15,997 nt of DNA from UBA1424 sp041654095 (GCA_041654095.1 JBAZED010000017.1:1-15997), one strand, 5' to 3'. Counted from the stretch's first letter, positions 6,412 through 14,390 are shown. The notes: a model not told the origin generated them from the sequence alone. Numbers and translations: made by a program.

Positions 6412-8478
6412 ATGGAACCAGAAAAAATTCGCAATATCCTCTTTTTGGGCCACCAGGGGAGCGGCAAAACAACTTTAGTTGAATCCCTGGCGAGCATTAT
6501 CAACAAAACGGCAAAAGGCGCGGTGGAGAGCAAGAACACCATCAGCGATTACACCGATGAAGAAAAGGCGCGCCTCAGCTCATGCAACCTCTCGGTCTTA
6601 TCTCTCGACTATAATGGCTATCGCCTCAATCTCTTGGACGCTCCCGGCAACGACGACTTCGTCTTTGACGTCATCGGCGTCCTCGATATGGTCAAAGGCG
6701 CTGTCCTCGTCATCGATGCGACCAAGCGCATCGAGGTCGGCACGATCAAGCACTATAACTTACTAAAAAAACACGGCGTTCCGACTTTAATCTACGTCAA
6801 TAAGATGGACAAGGAGATGATCGACTTTGATTCCTTGCTCGAAGAGATCAATCAAAAGCTCGGCAAGAAAGCCGTCTCCTTCGTCTATCCTATCGGTCAT
6901 CAAGACGCCTTCGATGGCTTCATCGATGTCGTATCATTGAAAGCCAGAAAATACGATGGCGGACAAACTGTGGACGATATCATCTATGATGATAAAAAAG
7001 AGATAATTATGTCGCTGCACAATGTTCTCGCCGAACAAGTAGCTCTCACCGACGAAGCTTTGCTCGATAAATTCTTCGGCGGTGAAACGCTGACGATGGA
7101 AGAGATTCATCGTGGCTTGCACACGGCCGTCATCAGCGGCGAGATTACACCCGTTTTGGTCGGCAGCGCCAAAAAAGATATCGGCATCGACACGATGATC
7201 GACATGTTGATCGAGTACTTGCCGAACCCGACGGAGCTAAAACCATATGCCGGCGTCGATAAAGATGGCAAGGAAATCATCCGCAAGACGCTTCCCAACG
7301 AACCGTTTAGCGCCTACGTTTTTAAGACGTTTTTCGACCAATACAAAGGTGCGATTAATGTTTTGAAAATAGCTTCCGGTACCCTGAATCTCGGCGACGC
7401 CATCTTCTGCCCGAATACGCAGTCGACGATGAAAGTCTCGCAGATGTTCTCGATTCTCGGCAACAAGCAGATGGCGATTACGACCGCGGTCGCCGGCGAG
7501 ATCATCGGCTTATCGAAACTCGATAATGTCATAACCGGTTACACTCTATGCGATAAAGCCAATCCGATTACTTATCCGCGCGCCAAGTATCCGACGAGCG
7601 TCTATTATCGGGCCATCGTGGCCAAAGTCGCCAAAGACGACGAAAAGCTCTATGGCTCACTCACCAAACTGCAGATCGAAGATCCTTGCCTCGATGTGTC
7701 GCGTAATAGTGAGACCAAGCAGCTCTTGGTCGGCGGATTGAGCGATTCACATCTCAACTATATTCTCGAAAGAGTCAAGAACATCTTCAGCATTCAAGTC
7801 GATGTCGCCGCTCCGAAAATTCAATATCGCGAGACTGTCAAAAAAGAAGCGACCGCCCCTGGCCGTTACATCAAACAATCGGGCGGCAGCGGTTTTTATG
7901 GCGTCGTCGAGATGAAATTCGGTCCGAGCGGAAGCGATAAAAACGTCTTTGAAGAAACCGTCTTCGGCGGGGCCGTTCCTCGCAACTATTTCCCAGCCGT
8001 CGAAAAAGGTTTCATCGAATCGACCGAGCACGGACTTTTGTCCGGCTTCCGGGTCATCGGCATCAAGGCCGTATTGCTCGATGGTAAATACCACCCCGTC
8101 GATTCCAACGAATTAGCATTCAAAATGGCTTCGATTCTAGCTTTTAAAGAAGCCTATATGAACTGCGGACCGACGCTGCTCGAACCCATCATCAAAATCA
8201 CCGTGCGCGTCGGCAACGAATTCACCGGCAACATCATGAACGATTTGAATCAGCGCCGGGCTCGCGTCTTGAGCATTGACGAAAAAGGACACGACCAACA
8301 GGAAATTACGTCTCTCGTTCCCGAATCGGAAATCCTCGATTATGCCATTCGCTTACGCGTTCTATCGCAAGGCAGCGGCTTCTTCAATCGCGAATTCGAT
8401 TCATATCAAGAAGTTCCTTCCTATCTCATCGATACCATCGTCAAGCAATACGCTAGCGAGAAGAGCGAATCCAAGTAA
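6412..8478 (+). CDS. Elongation factor G-like translational GTPase (FusA2-type)
   Basis: The 688-residue protein has the full EF-G domain order: a GTPase domain, beta-barrel domain II (about 290-380), domain III with the LLVGGLSDSHL block, domain IV with GRYIKQSGGSGFYG, and a C-terminal domain V. G motifs are GHQGSGKT (13-20), DAPGNDDF (76-83) and NKMD (130-133). The canonical EF-G switch II is DTPGHVDF with a catalytic His; here the position is Asn80. Switch I also lacks the usual RGITI, showing ARLSS instead. These changes are typical of the EF-G-like paralogue group found in many Gram-positives, whose role is less certain than that of true EF-G, so I do not call it fusA. AAGGAG at 6402-6407 supports the start. 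It lies between a P-loop kinase gene and a membrane protein gene in one operon. Confidence 0.92.
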   Translation: MEPEKIRNILFLGHQGSGKTTLVESLASIINKTAKGAVESKNTISDYTDEEKARLSSCNLSVLSLDYNGYRLNLLDAPGNDDFVFDVIGVLDMVKGAVLVIDATKRIEVGTIKHYNLLKKHGVPTLIYVNKMDKEMIDFDSLLEEINQKLGKKAVSFVYPIGHQDAFDGFIDVVSLKARKYDGGQTVDDIIYDDKKEIIMSLHNVLAEQVALTDEALLDKFFGGETLTMEEIHRGLHTAVISGEITPVLVGSAKKDIGIDTMIDMLIEYLPNPTELKPYAGVDKDGKEIIRKTLPNEPFSAYVFKTFFDQYKGAINVLKIASGTLNLGDAIFCPNTQSTMKVSQMFSILGNKQMAITTAVAGEIIGLSKLDNVITGYTLCDKANPITYPRAKYPTSVYYRAIVAKVAKDDEKLYGSLTKLQIEDPCLDVSRNSETKQLLVGGLSDSHLNYILERVKNIFSIQVDVAAPKIQYRETVKKEATAPGRYIKQSGGSGFYGVVEMKFGPSGSDKNVFEETVFGGAVPRNYFPAVEKGFIESTEHGLLSGFRVIGIKAVLLDGKYHPVDSNELAFKMASILAFKEAYMNCGPTLLEPIIKITVRVGNEFTGNIMNDLNQRRARVLSIDEKGHDQQEITSLVPESEILDYAIRLRVLSQGSGFFNREFDSYQEVPSYLIDTIVKQYASEKSESK

Positions 8479-8512
8479 TGTTATCTCAGTTTAATATATA
8501 AGGGGTGTTGCC

Positions 8513-9268
8513 ATGAAAAACAAATTTGTCAATTTTCTAAAGGAAGCCTGGCGCCCGACAGTTTTGATCGGAATGGTGTGCCTCCTTATCTATCTCCTTT
8601 CGCTTTTAGCAAAAGGAAGTAGCTATTTTATCTTCTGGGGCGATTTAGCAAACAGGACAGCAGCTTCAGCGCCATTTGCGTCGGTGCGCTCAACGGCGGA
8701 GTTCAACTGGACTTTTATCTTCATCTTTGCGGTCGTCGTCTTCGTCTACGTTAATGAGCTCAAAAACAAGAACTACCGCGGAATCGTCGCCGGCCTCTCT
8801 CTATACGGTGTCCATTGGCTTTATGAAATCGCCAACGCGATTATCGGCAAAGCGACCGGATACGCTCTGTGGACCGTCTCATCATTGAGCACCTCGTTCA
8901 TTTTGCTAATCGGCGTTTCATGGGAACTATCGATGATGTTTGCATTAGCGGGCATCATCATGTCCAAGCTCCTTCCCGATGATCCTCACAAAAAGATTTT
9001 GGGAATTAACAATCGCTGGCTTTTTGCCATCGGTAACGCGGCCTTTTTCGCACTGTTCGAAATCTTCTTAGCGGGTACGCCAGCCTTCATCTGGGTCTAT
9101 CCGTGGTGGGGCGCCATCCCCGTGTTCGTGACGACGTACATTCCGTTCTTTCTCGCGGCCTTTCTCGTCCCCGATGCCAAACCGAAATACCAGCGCATCT
9201 TCCTGATGGCAACGTGGGGGATGGTCGTTATTCTGCTCGCCGTTTTGATTCCATTTGGCGTTATCTAG
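8513..9268 (+). CDS. Polytopic membrane protein, unknown function
   Basis: The 251-residue protein has about six or seven membrane segments, near residues 16-34, 66-81, 90-112, 124-150, 168-192, 202-220 and 228-250. Conserved-looking intramembrane polar or aromatic residues include HWLYE (101-105) and SWE (136-138). I do not recognise the family, and no transporter or enzyme motif stands out. AAGGGGTG at 8500-8507 precedes the ATG. It starts 34 bases after the EF-G-like gene and is followed by a strong terminator, so it is the last gene of that operon. Confidence 0.8.
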   Translation: MKNKFVNFLKEAWRPTVLIGMVCLLIYLLSLLAKGSSYFIFWGDLANRTAASAPFASVRSTAEFNWTFIFIFAVVVFVYVNELKNKNYRGIVAGLSLYGVHWLYEIANAIIGKATGYALWTVSSLSTSFILLIGVSWELSMMFALAGIIMSKLLPDDPHKKILGINNRWLFAIGNAAFFALFEIFLAGTPAFIWVYPWWGAIPVFVTTYIPFFLAAFLVPDAKPKYQRIFLMATWGMVVILLAVLIPFGVI

Positions 9269-9275
9269 CCTAAAC

Positions 9276-9313
9276 AAAAACGGATTCGAGATTAATACCT
9301 CAATCCGTTTTTT
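9276..9313. terminator. Strong, probably bidirectional terminator
   Basis: The arms AAAAACGGATT (9276-9286) and AATCCGTTTTT (9302-9312) flank a 15-base loop, and the right arm ends in a run of T. It lies between the convergent ends of the EF-G-like operon and the ATP-grasp fusion gene; the A-rich left side gives a T run on the other strand too. Confidence 0.85.
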
Positions 9314-9360
9314 AATGCAAAACGCGCGTATTTGGTCGCTATTGCCGCGATTTCGTCGGC

Positions 9361-11301
9361 TTATTTTCTGCTGTTGCGCGGTGATTGGCGGGCTTTTTCA
9401 ATGCGGTAAAGAATATTTTCCATGATTTGCAGATACAATTTTTCGCCGAGGATTTCGTCTTCCCAATGGTGGTCGATGCTCGGATTATCATTGACTTCGA
9501 TGACGTAGACCTGACCGTCTTTCTCCTTGACATCAACGCCGTAAAAACCATCGCCGATCGCATTCGCGGCTTTTAAGGCGATTTCGACGACGGCAGGGGG
9601 AGCGTCTTCGACAAAATATGTCGCGACCGGTCCGACGCTGGCGTGGCTCTTGTTGGCGTTCCAGTTATAGATTTGCCAGTGGTTGCGCGCCATGAAATAC
9701 TTGCACGCATAGAGTGGTTTGCCTTCGAGAATGCCGATCCGCCAGTCGAAAGGACTAGGGATGTATTCTTGGGCGATCAAGAGGGCGCTGAGGCGGAACA
9801 GCTCCTTGAGTTTTAGTTTTAGTTCATCGAGATTGCTGACTTTAAAGACGCCGCGCGAAGATGCGCTATCGGGCCTTTTCAAAATGATTGGGAAGGCTAT
9901 TTCCTCAGCGATTTTGTCGATCGGTGTTTTGGAACTGACGATAATCGTTTTCGGCGTCTTGATATTTTCGCTCTTCATGCATTCGTGAAAATATAATTTG
10001 TTGGCGCAGCGGAGGATTGACCACGGATCATCGATGACGACGAGACCCTCGGAATACGCATAGCGCGAAAACTCATAGGTGTAGTTATCGACATTTGTCG
10101 TCGCGCGGATGAAAAGGGCATCGAATTGGGGGAGGCGCGAATAATCCGCCTTGGTGATGAATTCGGTGTAAAAACCGACCTTGTGAGCGGCGACCACAAA
10201 GCGATCGAGGGCCGTTTTTCCGGATGGTGGCGCCGGTTCCTTGGGGTCGACTAATATCGCTAAGTCATACTTGAACTGTTTGATCTTCGAGATGGCAAAA
10301 CGGTTGCATGTAAAAAACCGTTTTGCATCAGCGATGATAGCATCATCGATGACGATATCATTCAAAGTTAAGATCTTGATTCTGTTTAATAGCCAATGCG
10401 TTCGCTTGACGAATTTCACATCGAGGAGAGGGGCCTCAAAAAGCCGTAAAAGGGCTTTACCCAACCGCTCGAAACGCGGAGGTTTTGTCTCGCCGAACAG
10501 AATCTTGAATGTAATCTCTTTGTATTTCGAATTTTTAAATGTGTCCTGAATGAGATCAAAAACCTCGTCGCCCAGCGATTTGGTGATCGTCTCATCAGTC
10601 GCGTCTTCCAATGTCGCGACGTTGGGGATGGCGCGAAGACCGCGCGCGGACGCTAATAAGGAAACATAATAGCCGATGGTTTGGTAACCCAATTTGGTGC
10701 AAAAATTAAAGACTCGCAGTTCTTTTGCGTACTGGAAGCTGTCGTCGTTCAAAAACGTTTCGGCGGTGACGATTTCGAGATTGGGGATGCGCTTGAGCCA
10801 GTCGTGCTCTCTATCGACGATGGCGATGTTGGCCAAATATCTTTTTTCGGTAGGATTTTCTCGTAAGACGAGAAGCATTTTATCGGCGTGCTGACCGTCA
10901 GCGTAATAATTTTTTAACTTGTCGATCTTGCGAAAGCCAAAAGATTGATACCAAGCAATTGTCGCTTGATCGTCACTGTCGACCTCGAGGCTGAGGTGGT
11001 GGATGTTTTCGCTTCTGGCGAGATTGATGATGTACTGGAGCAAGGCGTGGCCGAGCGATTGATGGCGGTGGGACGGAAGGATCGCGATGGAGTAGAGGCG
11101 CCACGTCTTGGGAAAGCGGAAGATGGTCGCGCTGCCGACCGAAACGCCTTCGACTTCGATGATGTATAAATCCTGGTGGGCGCTCGTTAAGCTTCGTTCA
11201 AGAGAAGATAAAGAAAAACGCCGATTCAGGGCGAAACACCGTTCTTCTAATGTCTGTAAAAATATTCGATCGTCAGCGTTGGCTTTTCGGATTTTGAGCA
11301 T
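9361..11301 (-). CDS. GNAT acetyltransferase / RLAN / RimK-type ATP-grasp ligase fusion
   Basis: The 646-residue protein has three parts. Residues 1-147 are a GNAT domain, with the acetyl-CoA loop HRHQSLGHALL (78-88) and a typical WYQSFGF helix-strand (117-123). Residues about 155-310 match the RimK-like ATP-grasp N-terminal (RLAN) region, with the block ELRVFNFCTKLGYQTIGYYV. Residues about 345-635 are an ATP-grasp domain with K475 in ILKRPDSASSRG, the QEYI hinge (511-514), and the Mg-binding D590 and E602-x-N604 in IEVNDNPS. ATP-grasp ligases of the RimK/glutathione synthase group join a carboxylate to an amine using ATP, so the protein may form an amide-linked amino acid or peptide product and acetylate it, or modify a protein. 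The substrate is unknown. An in-frame stop at 11326-11328 and the MLKIRKA start typical of GNAT domains set the start at 11301, although no ribosome site lies directly before it; see the separate leader entry. Confidence 0.9.
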   Translation of the reverse strand: MLKIRKANADDRIFLQTLEERCFALNRRFSLSSLERSLTSAHQDLYIIEVEGVSVGSATIFRFPKTWRLYSIAILPSHRHQSLGHALLQYIINLARSENIHHLSLEVDSDDQATIAWYQSFGFRKIDKLKNYYADGQHADKMLLVLRENPTEKRYLANIAIVDREHDWLKRIPNLEIVTAETFLNDDSFQYAKELRVFNFCTKLGYQTIGYYVSLLASARGLRAIPNVATLEDATDETITKSLGDEVFDLIQDTFKNSKYKEITFKILFGETKPPRFERLGKALLRLFEAPLLDVKFVKRTHWLLNRIKILTLNDIVIDDAIIADAKRFFTCNRFAISKIKQFKYDLAILVDPKEPAPPSGKTALDRFVVAAHKVGFYTEFITKADYSRLPQFDALFIRATTNVDNYTYEFSRYAYSEGLVVIDDPWSILRCANKLYFHECMKSENIKTPKTIIVSSKTPIDKIAEEIAFPIILKRPDSASSRGVFKVSNLDELKLKLKELFRLSALLIAQEYIPSPFDWRIGILEGKPLYACKYFMARNHWQIYNWNANKSHASVGPVATYFVEDAPPAVVEIALKAANAIGDGFYGVDVKEKDGQVYVIEVNDNPSIDHHWEDEILGEKLYLQIMENILYRIEKARQSPRNSRK

Positions 11302-11353
11302 AAGGTTGAGGCACAGTAATGATGATTAGGTGTCATTGCCTCTTATCACCTCG
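11302..11353 (-). promoter_or_regulatory. Structured translation start: hairpin-bridged Shine-Dalgarno with decoy start codon
   Basis: The only good ribosome site upstream of the ATP-grasp fusion gene is CGAGGTGAT (11345-11353 on the minus strand), far from its ATG at 11301. GAGGCA (11337-11342) and TGCCTC (11308-11313) can pair. Folding them leaves two bases before and six after the stem, an effective spacing of eight bases from the ribosome site to ATG 11301. The loop contains another ATG (11336) eight bases linearly after the same site; it opens a 29-codon frame that ends at 11247 and overlaps the gene out of frame. The inner ATGA and TCAT can also pair, hiding this decoy. The pairing is seen in the sequence; its use is inferred. 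Confidence 0.5.
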
Positions 11354-11404
11354 AAAACACCTGAGAATATTATATGCTCTGTCAAAAAAGAGAGCGACAA
11401 AAAT

Positions 11405-11438
11405 TAGATAAAAGAAAAGCGACCTGATTTCGTCGCTT
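11405..11438 (-). terminator. Intrinsic terminator of the zinc operon
   Basis: On the minus strand a stem AAGCGAC / GTCGCTT with an eight-base loop (11417-11438) is followed by TTTCTTTT. It lies 19 bases after the stop of the Zur gene and ends the zinc operon before the ATP-grasp fusion gene. Confidence 0.75.
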
Positions 11439-11457
11439 GATTCGATATATTAACTGG

Positions 11458-11886
11458 CTATTTAGGGCTTCTCCCCATCCTCTTTTTAAAACAGGGACCA
11501 CAATAACCATATATCTCCATTTTGTGATTCGTAATCGTGAAGTTCTTATCGCTGACCAGCGGTTCGTAATTGATGAGTGGACAATTATTGATCGTGAACA
11601 TCTTGCGGCAATCGAGGCAGATGGCGTAGTGGCTATGCTTATGCGTGGTCAGTTCATAAAGAGCGGAATGACTTTCAGTCAAGGCGATGCGGCGCACGAC
11701 TTCGGCGGTGACGAGCGCCTCGAGATTGCGATAGAGAGTCGAAGGCCAAACCCGATCGTTATCCTTGAGGATTAGCGATGTGATATCGAGAGCCGAAAGC
11801 GGTGTTTCAGCAGTGCGAAGAATATTGACAATCGCTTGCCGGACGCGCGTTTTCTTCAACTTTTTAGGCCAGCTTGACTCATTCAT
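11458..11886 (-). CDS. zur: Fur-family zinc uptake regulator (Zur)
   Basis: The 142-residue protein has the two-part layout of Fur-family repressors: a winged-helix DNA-binding domain (about residues 1-75) with WPSTLYRNLEAL as recognition region, then a dimerisation and metal-binding domain. The structural zinc site is seen as C90xxC93 and C129xxC132, and regulatory metal ligands are likely in HKHSH (82-86) and H121. The Zur call rather than PerR or Fur rests on its position as last gene of a zinc ABC transporter operon. Its start overlaps the end of the permease gene by eight bases, and GAGGAAAA precedes it. It would bind DNA when zinc is plentiful and repress its own operon, most likely at the palindrome 14276-14290. 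Confidence 0.88.
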   Translation of the reverse strand: MNESSWPKKLKKTRVRQAIVNILRTAETPLSALDITSLILKDNDRVWPSTLYRNLEALVTAEVVRRIALTESHSALYELTTHKHSHYAICLDCRKMFTINNCPLINYEPLVSDKNFTITNHKMEIYGYCGPCFKKRMGRSPK

Positions 11887-12715
11887 TGCTTTTCCTCAAA
11901 CGCCGAAAGCGGATTTTATTAATCAGCCATTTAATCAAGACGATTAACACGAATATTATAGCACCGATCAAAACGATGGTCGCCCCAGCTCTTTGATTCG
12001 CGTAAAAGGCCACGAATAAGCCGATGATGGTGTAGACGAGGCCAAAACCCACCGATAACATCAAGGTCGCAAAAAACCCCTTTTCAAATTGCATCGCGCA
12101 GGCCGCCGGCAAAATCATTAATGAGGATACGATGAGGGCTCCCACCGTCTTGGCGGCGATGCCGACGGTGATGGCCGTCAGGAGCGCAAAGACGAAATTG
12201 ATGATTGAGACTTTGACTCCGGACAGTTTCGCCAAGCGCTCATCAAGCGTGATTAGATACAAATCTTTAACAATTGTTAAAAAGACGAGCAAGATGACCA
12301 CGGCAATCGACACGATCAAGATGAGATCGTTCGTCCCGACGAGCGAAATGCTTCCGAACAAAAAACTGTTAAAATTCATGCCGCTCGGAATATGCGTCGA
12401 GAGGAGGCCGGCGACGGAGATGCCAATCGTCAAAACGACCGCCATTCCTAAATCTTTATTCTTGGGAAGCTTTTTTTGGATGGCTTCGATGGCAAAGACG
12501 GCGACAACGCAGGCGACAATCGCGCCCACGATCGGGTTAAATCCAATTAGTAAACCGGAAGCGACGCCGGCTAGCGACGTATGCGCCAGAGTATCGCCGA
12601 TCATCGAAGAGCGCTTCAGCACCATGATCAAACCGATTAAGGGAATGATGATTGCCAAAGCAATGCCGACGATAAAGGCTCGTTGCATGAAAGCGTAATT
12701 AAAGATATTTAACAT
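11879..12715 (-). CDS. znuB: Zinc ABC transporter permease (ZnuB/AdcB type)
   Basis: The 278-residue protein is an ABC-3 family permease of the metal uptake group, with about eight hydrophobic segments. The block GDTLAHTSLAGVASGLL (40-56) and the coupling region GALIVSSLMILPAA are characteristic. It would form the membrane channel through which zinc, delivered by the binding lipoprotein, enters the cell with energy from the ATPase encoded just upstream. GGGAGG lies five bases before its ATG, which overlaps the end of the ATPase gene by seven bases. It ends with TGA, overlapping the Zur start. The C-terminal tail is strongly basic (RFRRLRK). The zinc assignment comes from the operon; manganese permeases belong to the same family. 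Confidence 0.9.
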   Translation of the reverse strand: MLNIFNYAFMQRAFIVGIALAIIIPLIGLIMVLKRSSMIGDTLAHTSLAGVASGLLIGFNPIVGAIVACVVAVFAIEAIQKKLPKNKDLGMAVVLTIGISVAGLLSTHIPSGMNFNSFLFGSISLVGTNDLILIVSIAVVILLVFLTIVKDLYLITLDERLAKLSGVKVSIINFVFALLTAITVGIAAKTVGALIVSSLMILPAACAMQFEKGFFATLMLSVGFGLVYTIIGLFVAFYANQRAGATIVLIGAIIFVLIVLIKWLINKIRFRRLRKSNE

Positions 12716-13380
12716 GTCGCCTCCCGCAGGTGTTCACCATCTAGATTCACGATGTGGTCGCAGTGTTTATTCGAGCAGAGCAGGCTATGTGTTGAAACGA
12801 GGATTGTCGTGCCTTTTTCAAGGCTAATTTTCTTGAGCAGAGCAAAAAGCGCCGCGGTCGAATTGTGGTCTAGAGCGCTCGTCGGCTCGTCGAGAATTAA
12901 GATTTCTGGATTGTTGACGAGGCACCGGGCCAACAACACTTTTTGCATTTGTCCTCCCGATAATTTAGCGAAGAGGCGGTTTTGATACTCCTCCATGCCG
13001 ACGAGCTTGAGCGCGTCGTAGACGCGTTGGCGCTGCTCGGCGTTGAGAAATTTTAAAAAGCCCAATTCACTATGCAAGTTGGAGGCGACAAGTTCCTTGA
13101 CCGTCGTCGGAAAACCGGCCGCGTTTGAAGTGGCGTTTTGGGCTAGATAGCTGATCTTCGTCCACTGCTTGAAAACCTTGAGATCTTCTTGAAAAATGCG
13201 GATCGAACCCCCTGTGGGCTTAAGTTCGTTTAGAATTATTTTTAATATCGTCGTCTTGCCCGTCCCATTTGAACCGAGAATGGCCACGAACTGCCCGCGC
13301 TCGATATTGAGCGAAATGTGATCGAGGACGTGGTGCGCTTCGTATGAAAAAGACACGTTATCGACTTCGATTACGCTCAT
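12709..13380 (-). CDS. znuC: Zinc ABC transporter ATP-binding protein (ZnuC/AdcC type)
   Basis: The 223-residue ATPase shows every ABC motif: Walker A GSNGTGKT (36-43), Q-loop Gln81, signature LSGGQ (140-144), Walker B LILDEP (161-166) and the H-loop His198. Its length fits the small metal-uptake ATPases. It powers the permease encoded next. Its ATG overlaps the TGA of the binding-protein gene as ATGA, and AAAGGA lies ten bases upstream, so translation is probably coupled. A Cys- and His-containing C-terminus (CSNKHCDH) is seen; whether it binds zinc is not known. Confidence 0.92.
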   Translation of the reverse strand: MSVIEVDNVSFSYEAHHVLDHISLNIERGQFVAILGSNGTGKTTILKIILNELKPTGGSIRIFQEDLKVFKQWTKISYLAQNATSNAAGFPTTVKELVASNLHSELGFLKFLNAEQRQRVYDALKLVGMEEYQNRLFAKLSGGQMQKVLLARCLVNNPEILILDEPTSALDHNSTAALFALLKKISLEKGTTILVSTHSLLCSNKHCDHIVNLDGEHLREATC

Positions 13381-14285
13381 AATGCGCTGAATCCTTTCGC
13401 GATGGCGAGGAGATTGGTGTTCATCACGCTGAAATAATCTTCGCCAGTCGTCATCTGTTCGGCTGTCAATCCCTCTAAGGTATAAAGAATCGCCAATTCG
13501 GCGTCGGTTTCATCGATGACCGTCAGCACCGCGGCGCTCGGCGTCATCGATTCGGCATAGATATAGCGAATACCGTTTGCCTGGACGATGCTGATGACGT
13601 TGGCTATATCTTGCTGCGTCGGTTCTTGTTCGCTGTCATATCCACCGATGGGAAGAGCGACGAGACCATATTCGTTCGTCAAATACCCAAACGCGGAGTG
13701 TCCGGTGACGAGGTATTTGCCCACACCGGGAGCTAGAAGCGTTTGATAATCTTCATCGAGACGATTGAATTTATCAGCAAATGATTGATATCTGTTTTGA
13801 TAGTATTCTTGATGCGCGGAATCGACTTCGATCAGGGCATTCATAATGTTTTCCATTTCCTTTTTGGCATTGAGCGGACTGAGCCAGGTATGAGGATCTC
13901 CACGATAATCATCCGCCAATAAATCGATTCCGAGACTTGCTTCGACATAGCGAATTTCGGTTTCGGGAATCGCCTCTTTCAAGCCTTCGACAAAGTGTTC
14001 GAGTCCTGCGCCGTTATAGACAAACATATCAGCGTCGTTTAAAGCGACGATGTCGCTGGTCGTCGGTTCATAACTATGAATCTCACTACCTGGTGGGACG
14101 ATGCTTTGAACTGCGACATATTGACCTCCGACTTTGCGAGCCAGATCTTCCATGGCGAAAAAGCTCGTGTAGATTTGGATTTTGTCGCCTGCGTCAGAAA
14201 TATCGCACGAGATAAGGCTAAGCAATAGAAAGGGAATTAATAATTGAACATTTCTCGTCATAAGGTAAATGGTAATGCGAATCAT
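13377..14285 (-). CDS. znuA: Zinc-binding lipoprotein of ABC transporter (ZnuA/AdcA type)
   Basis: The 302-residue protein begins with a lipoprotein signal ending in LISC (Cys27), so the mature protein would be lipid-anchored outside the membrane. It belongs to the cluster A-I metal-binding proteins. Candidate ligands are H70 in EIHSYEP, H132 in DPHTW and H196 in TGHSAFGY. A His rather than Glu at the third position favours zinc over manganese. The fourth ligand is unclear: the usual LDPL segment reads LYTLEGL here, so Glu271 may serve. The His-rich loop of many ZnuA proteins is absent. The ATG at 14285 has AAGG 11 bases upstream but sits inside the operator palindrome. The ATG at 14261 would give a shorter signal peptide (MTRNVQ...) and is a real alternative. 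It is the first gene of the zinc operon. Confidence 0.88.
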   Translation of the reverse strand: MIRITIYLMTRNVQLLIPFLLLSLISCDISDAGDKIQIYTSFFAMEDLARKVGGQYVAVQSIVPPGSEIHSYEPTTSDIVALNDADMFVYNGAGLEHFVEGLKEAIPETEIRYVEASLGIDLLADDYRGDPHTWLSPLNAKKEMENIMNALIEVDSAHQEYYQNRYQSFADKFNRLDEDYQTLLAPGVGKYLVTGHSAFGYLTNEYGLVALPIGGYDSEQEPTQQDIANVISIVQANGIRYIYAESMTPSAAVLTVIDETDAELAILYTLEGLTAEQMTTGEDYFSVMNTNLLAIAKGFSAL

Positions 14286-14290
14286 TCGCA
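14276..14290. promoter_or_regulatory. Candidate Zur operator
   Basis: TGCGAATCATTCGCA is a perfect 7-1-7 inverted repeat with the same architecture and a core similar to the Gram-positive Zur box (CGTAATCATTACG type). It covers the first possible start codon of the zinc operon. Upstream on the minus strand TTGACT (14319-14324) and a weak TAAGGT (14296-14301) are 17 bases apart and would put the transcript start within the palindrome, so a bound repressor would block transcription. Confidence 0.65.
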
Positions 14291-14362
14291 GTTAAACCTT
14301 AATCCTTTTCCCTTTCTTAGTCAATTGCGACGCATAAGAAACTTAAGTATGAGTACTTCACT

Positions 14363-14390
14363 TTGTAATGAGCGTTTCTTCGAATATGAT
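14363..14390 (+). promoter_or_regulatory. Candidate promoter for the 14432 gene
   Basis: TTGTAA (14363-14368) and TATGAT (14385-14390) are 16 bases apart, giving a leader of about 35 bases before the epimerase-like gene. It is divergent from the zinc operon. Confidence 0.4.

Noticed and set aside
7747..8094. Leftward 115-codon open frame inside the EF-G-like gene
   Set aside because: It is fully antisense to conserved domain IV of the EF-G-like protein and has no ribosome site; it is a shadow frame.
12132..12698. Rightward 188-codon open frame over the zinc permease gene
   Set aside because: It is antisense to a clear ABC-3 permease, rich in Thr/Met/Lys/Pro in an unstructured way, with no supporting signals.
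14341..14360. AAGTA-TGAG-TACTT inverted repeat between the divergent zinc operon and the epimerase-like gene
   Set aside because: Five-base arms in AT-rich DNA are easily found by chance and do not resemble the Zur-type palindrome.
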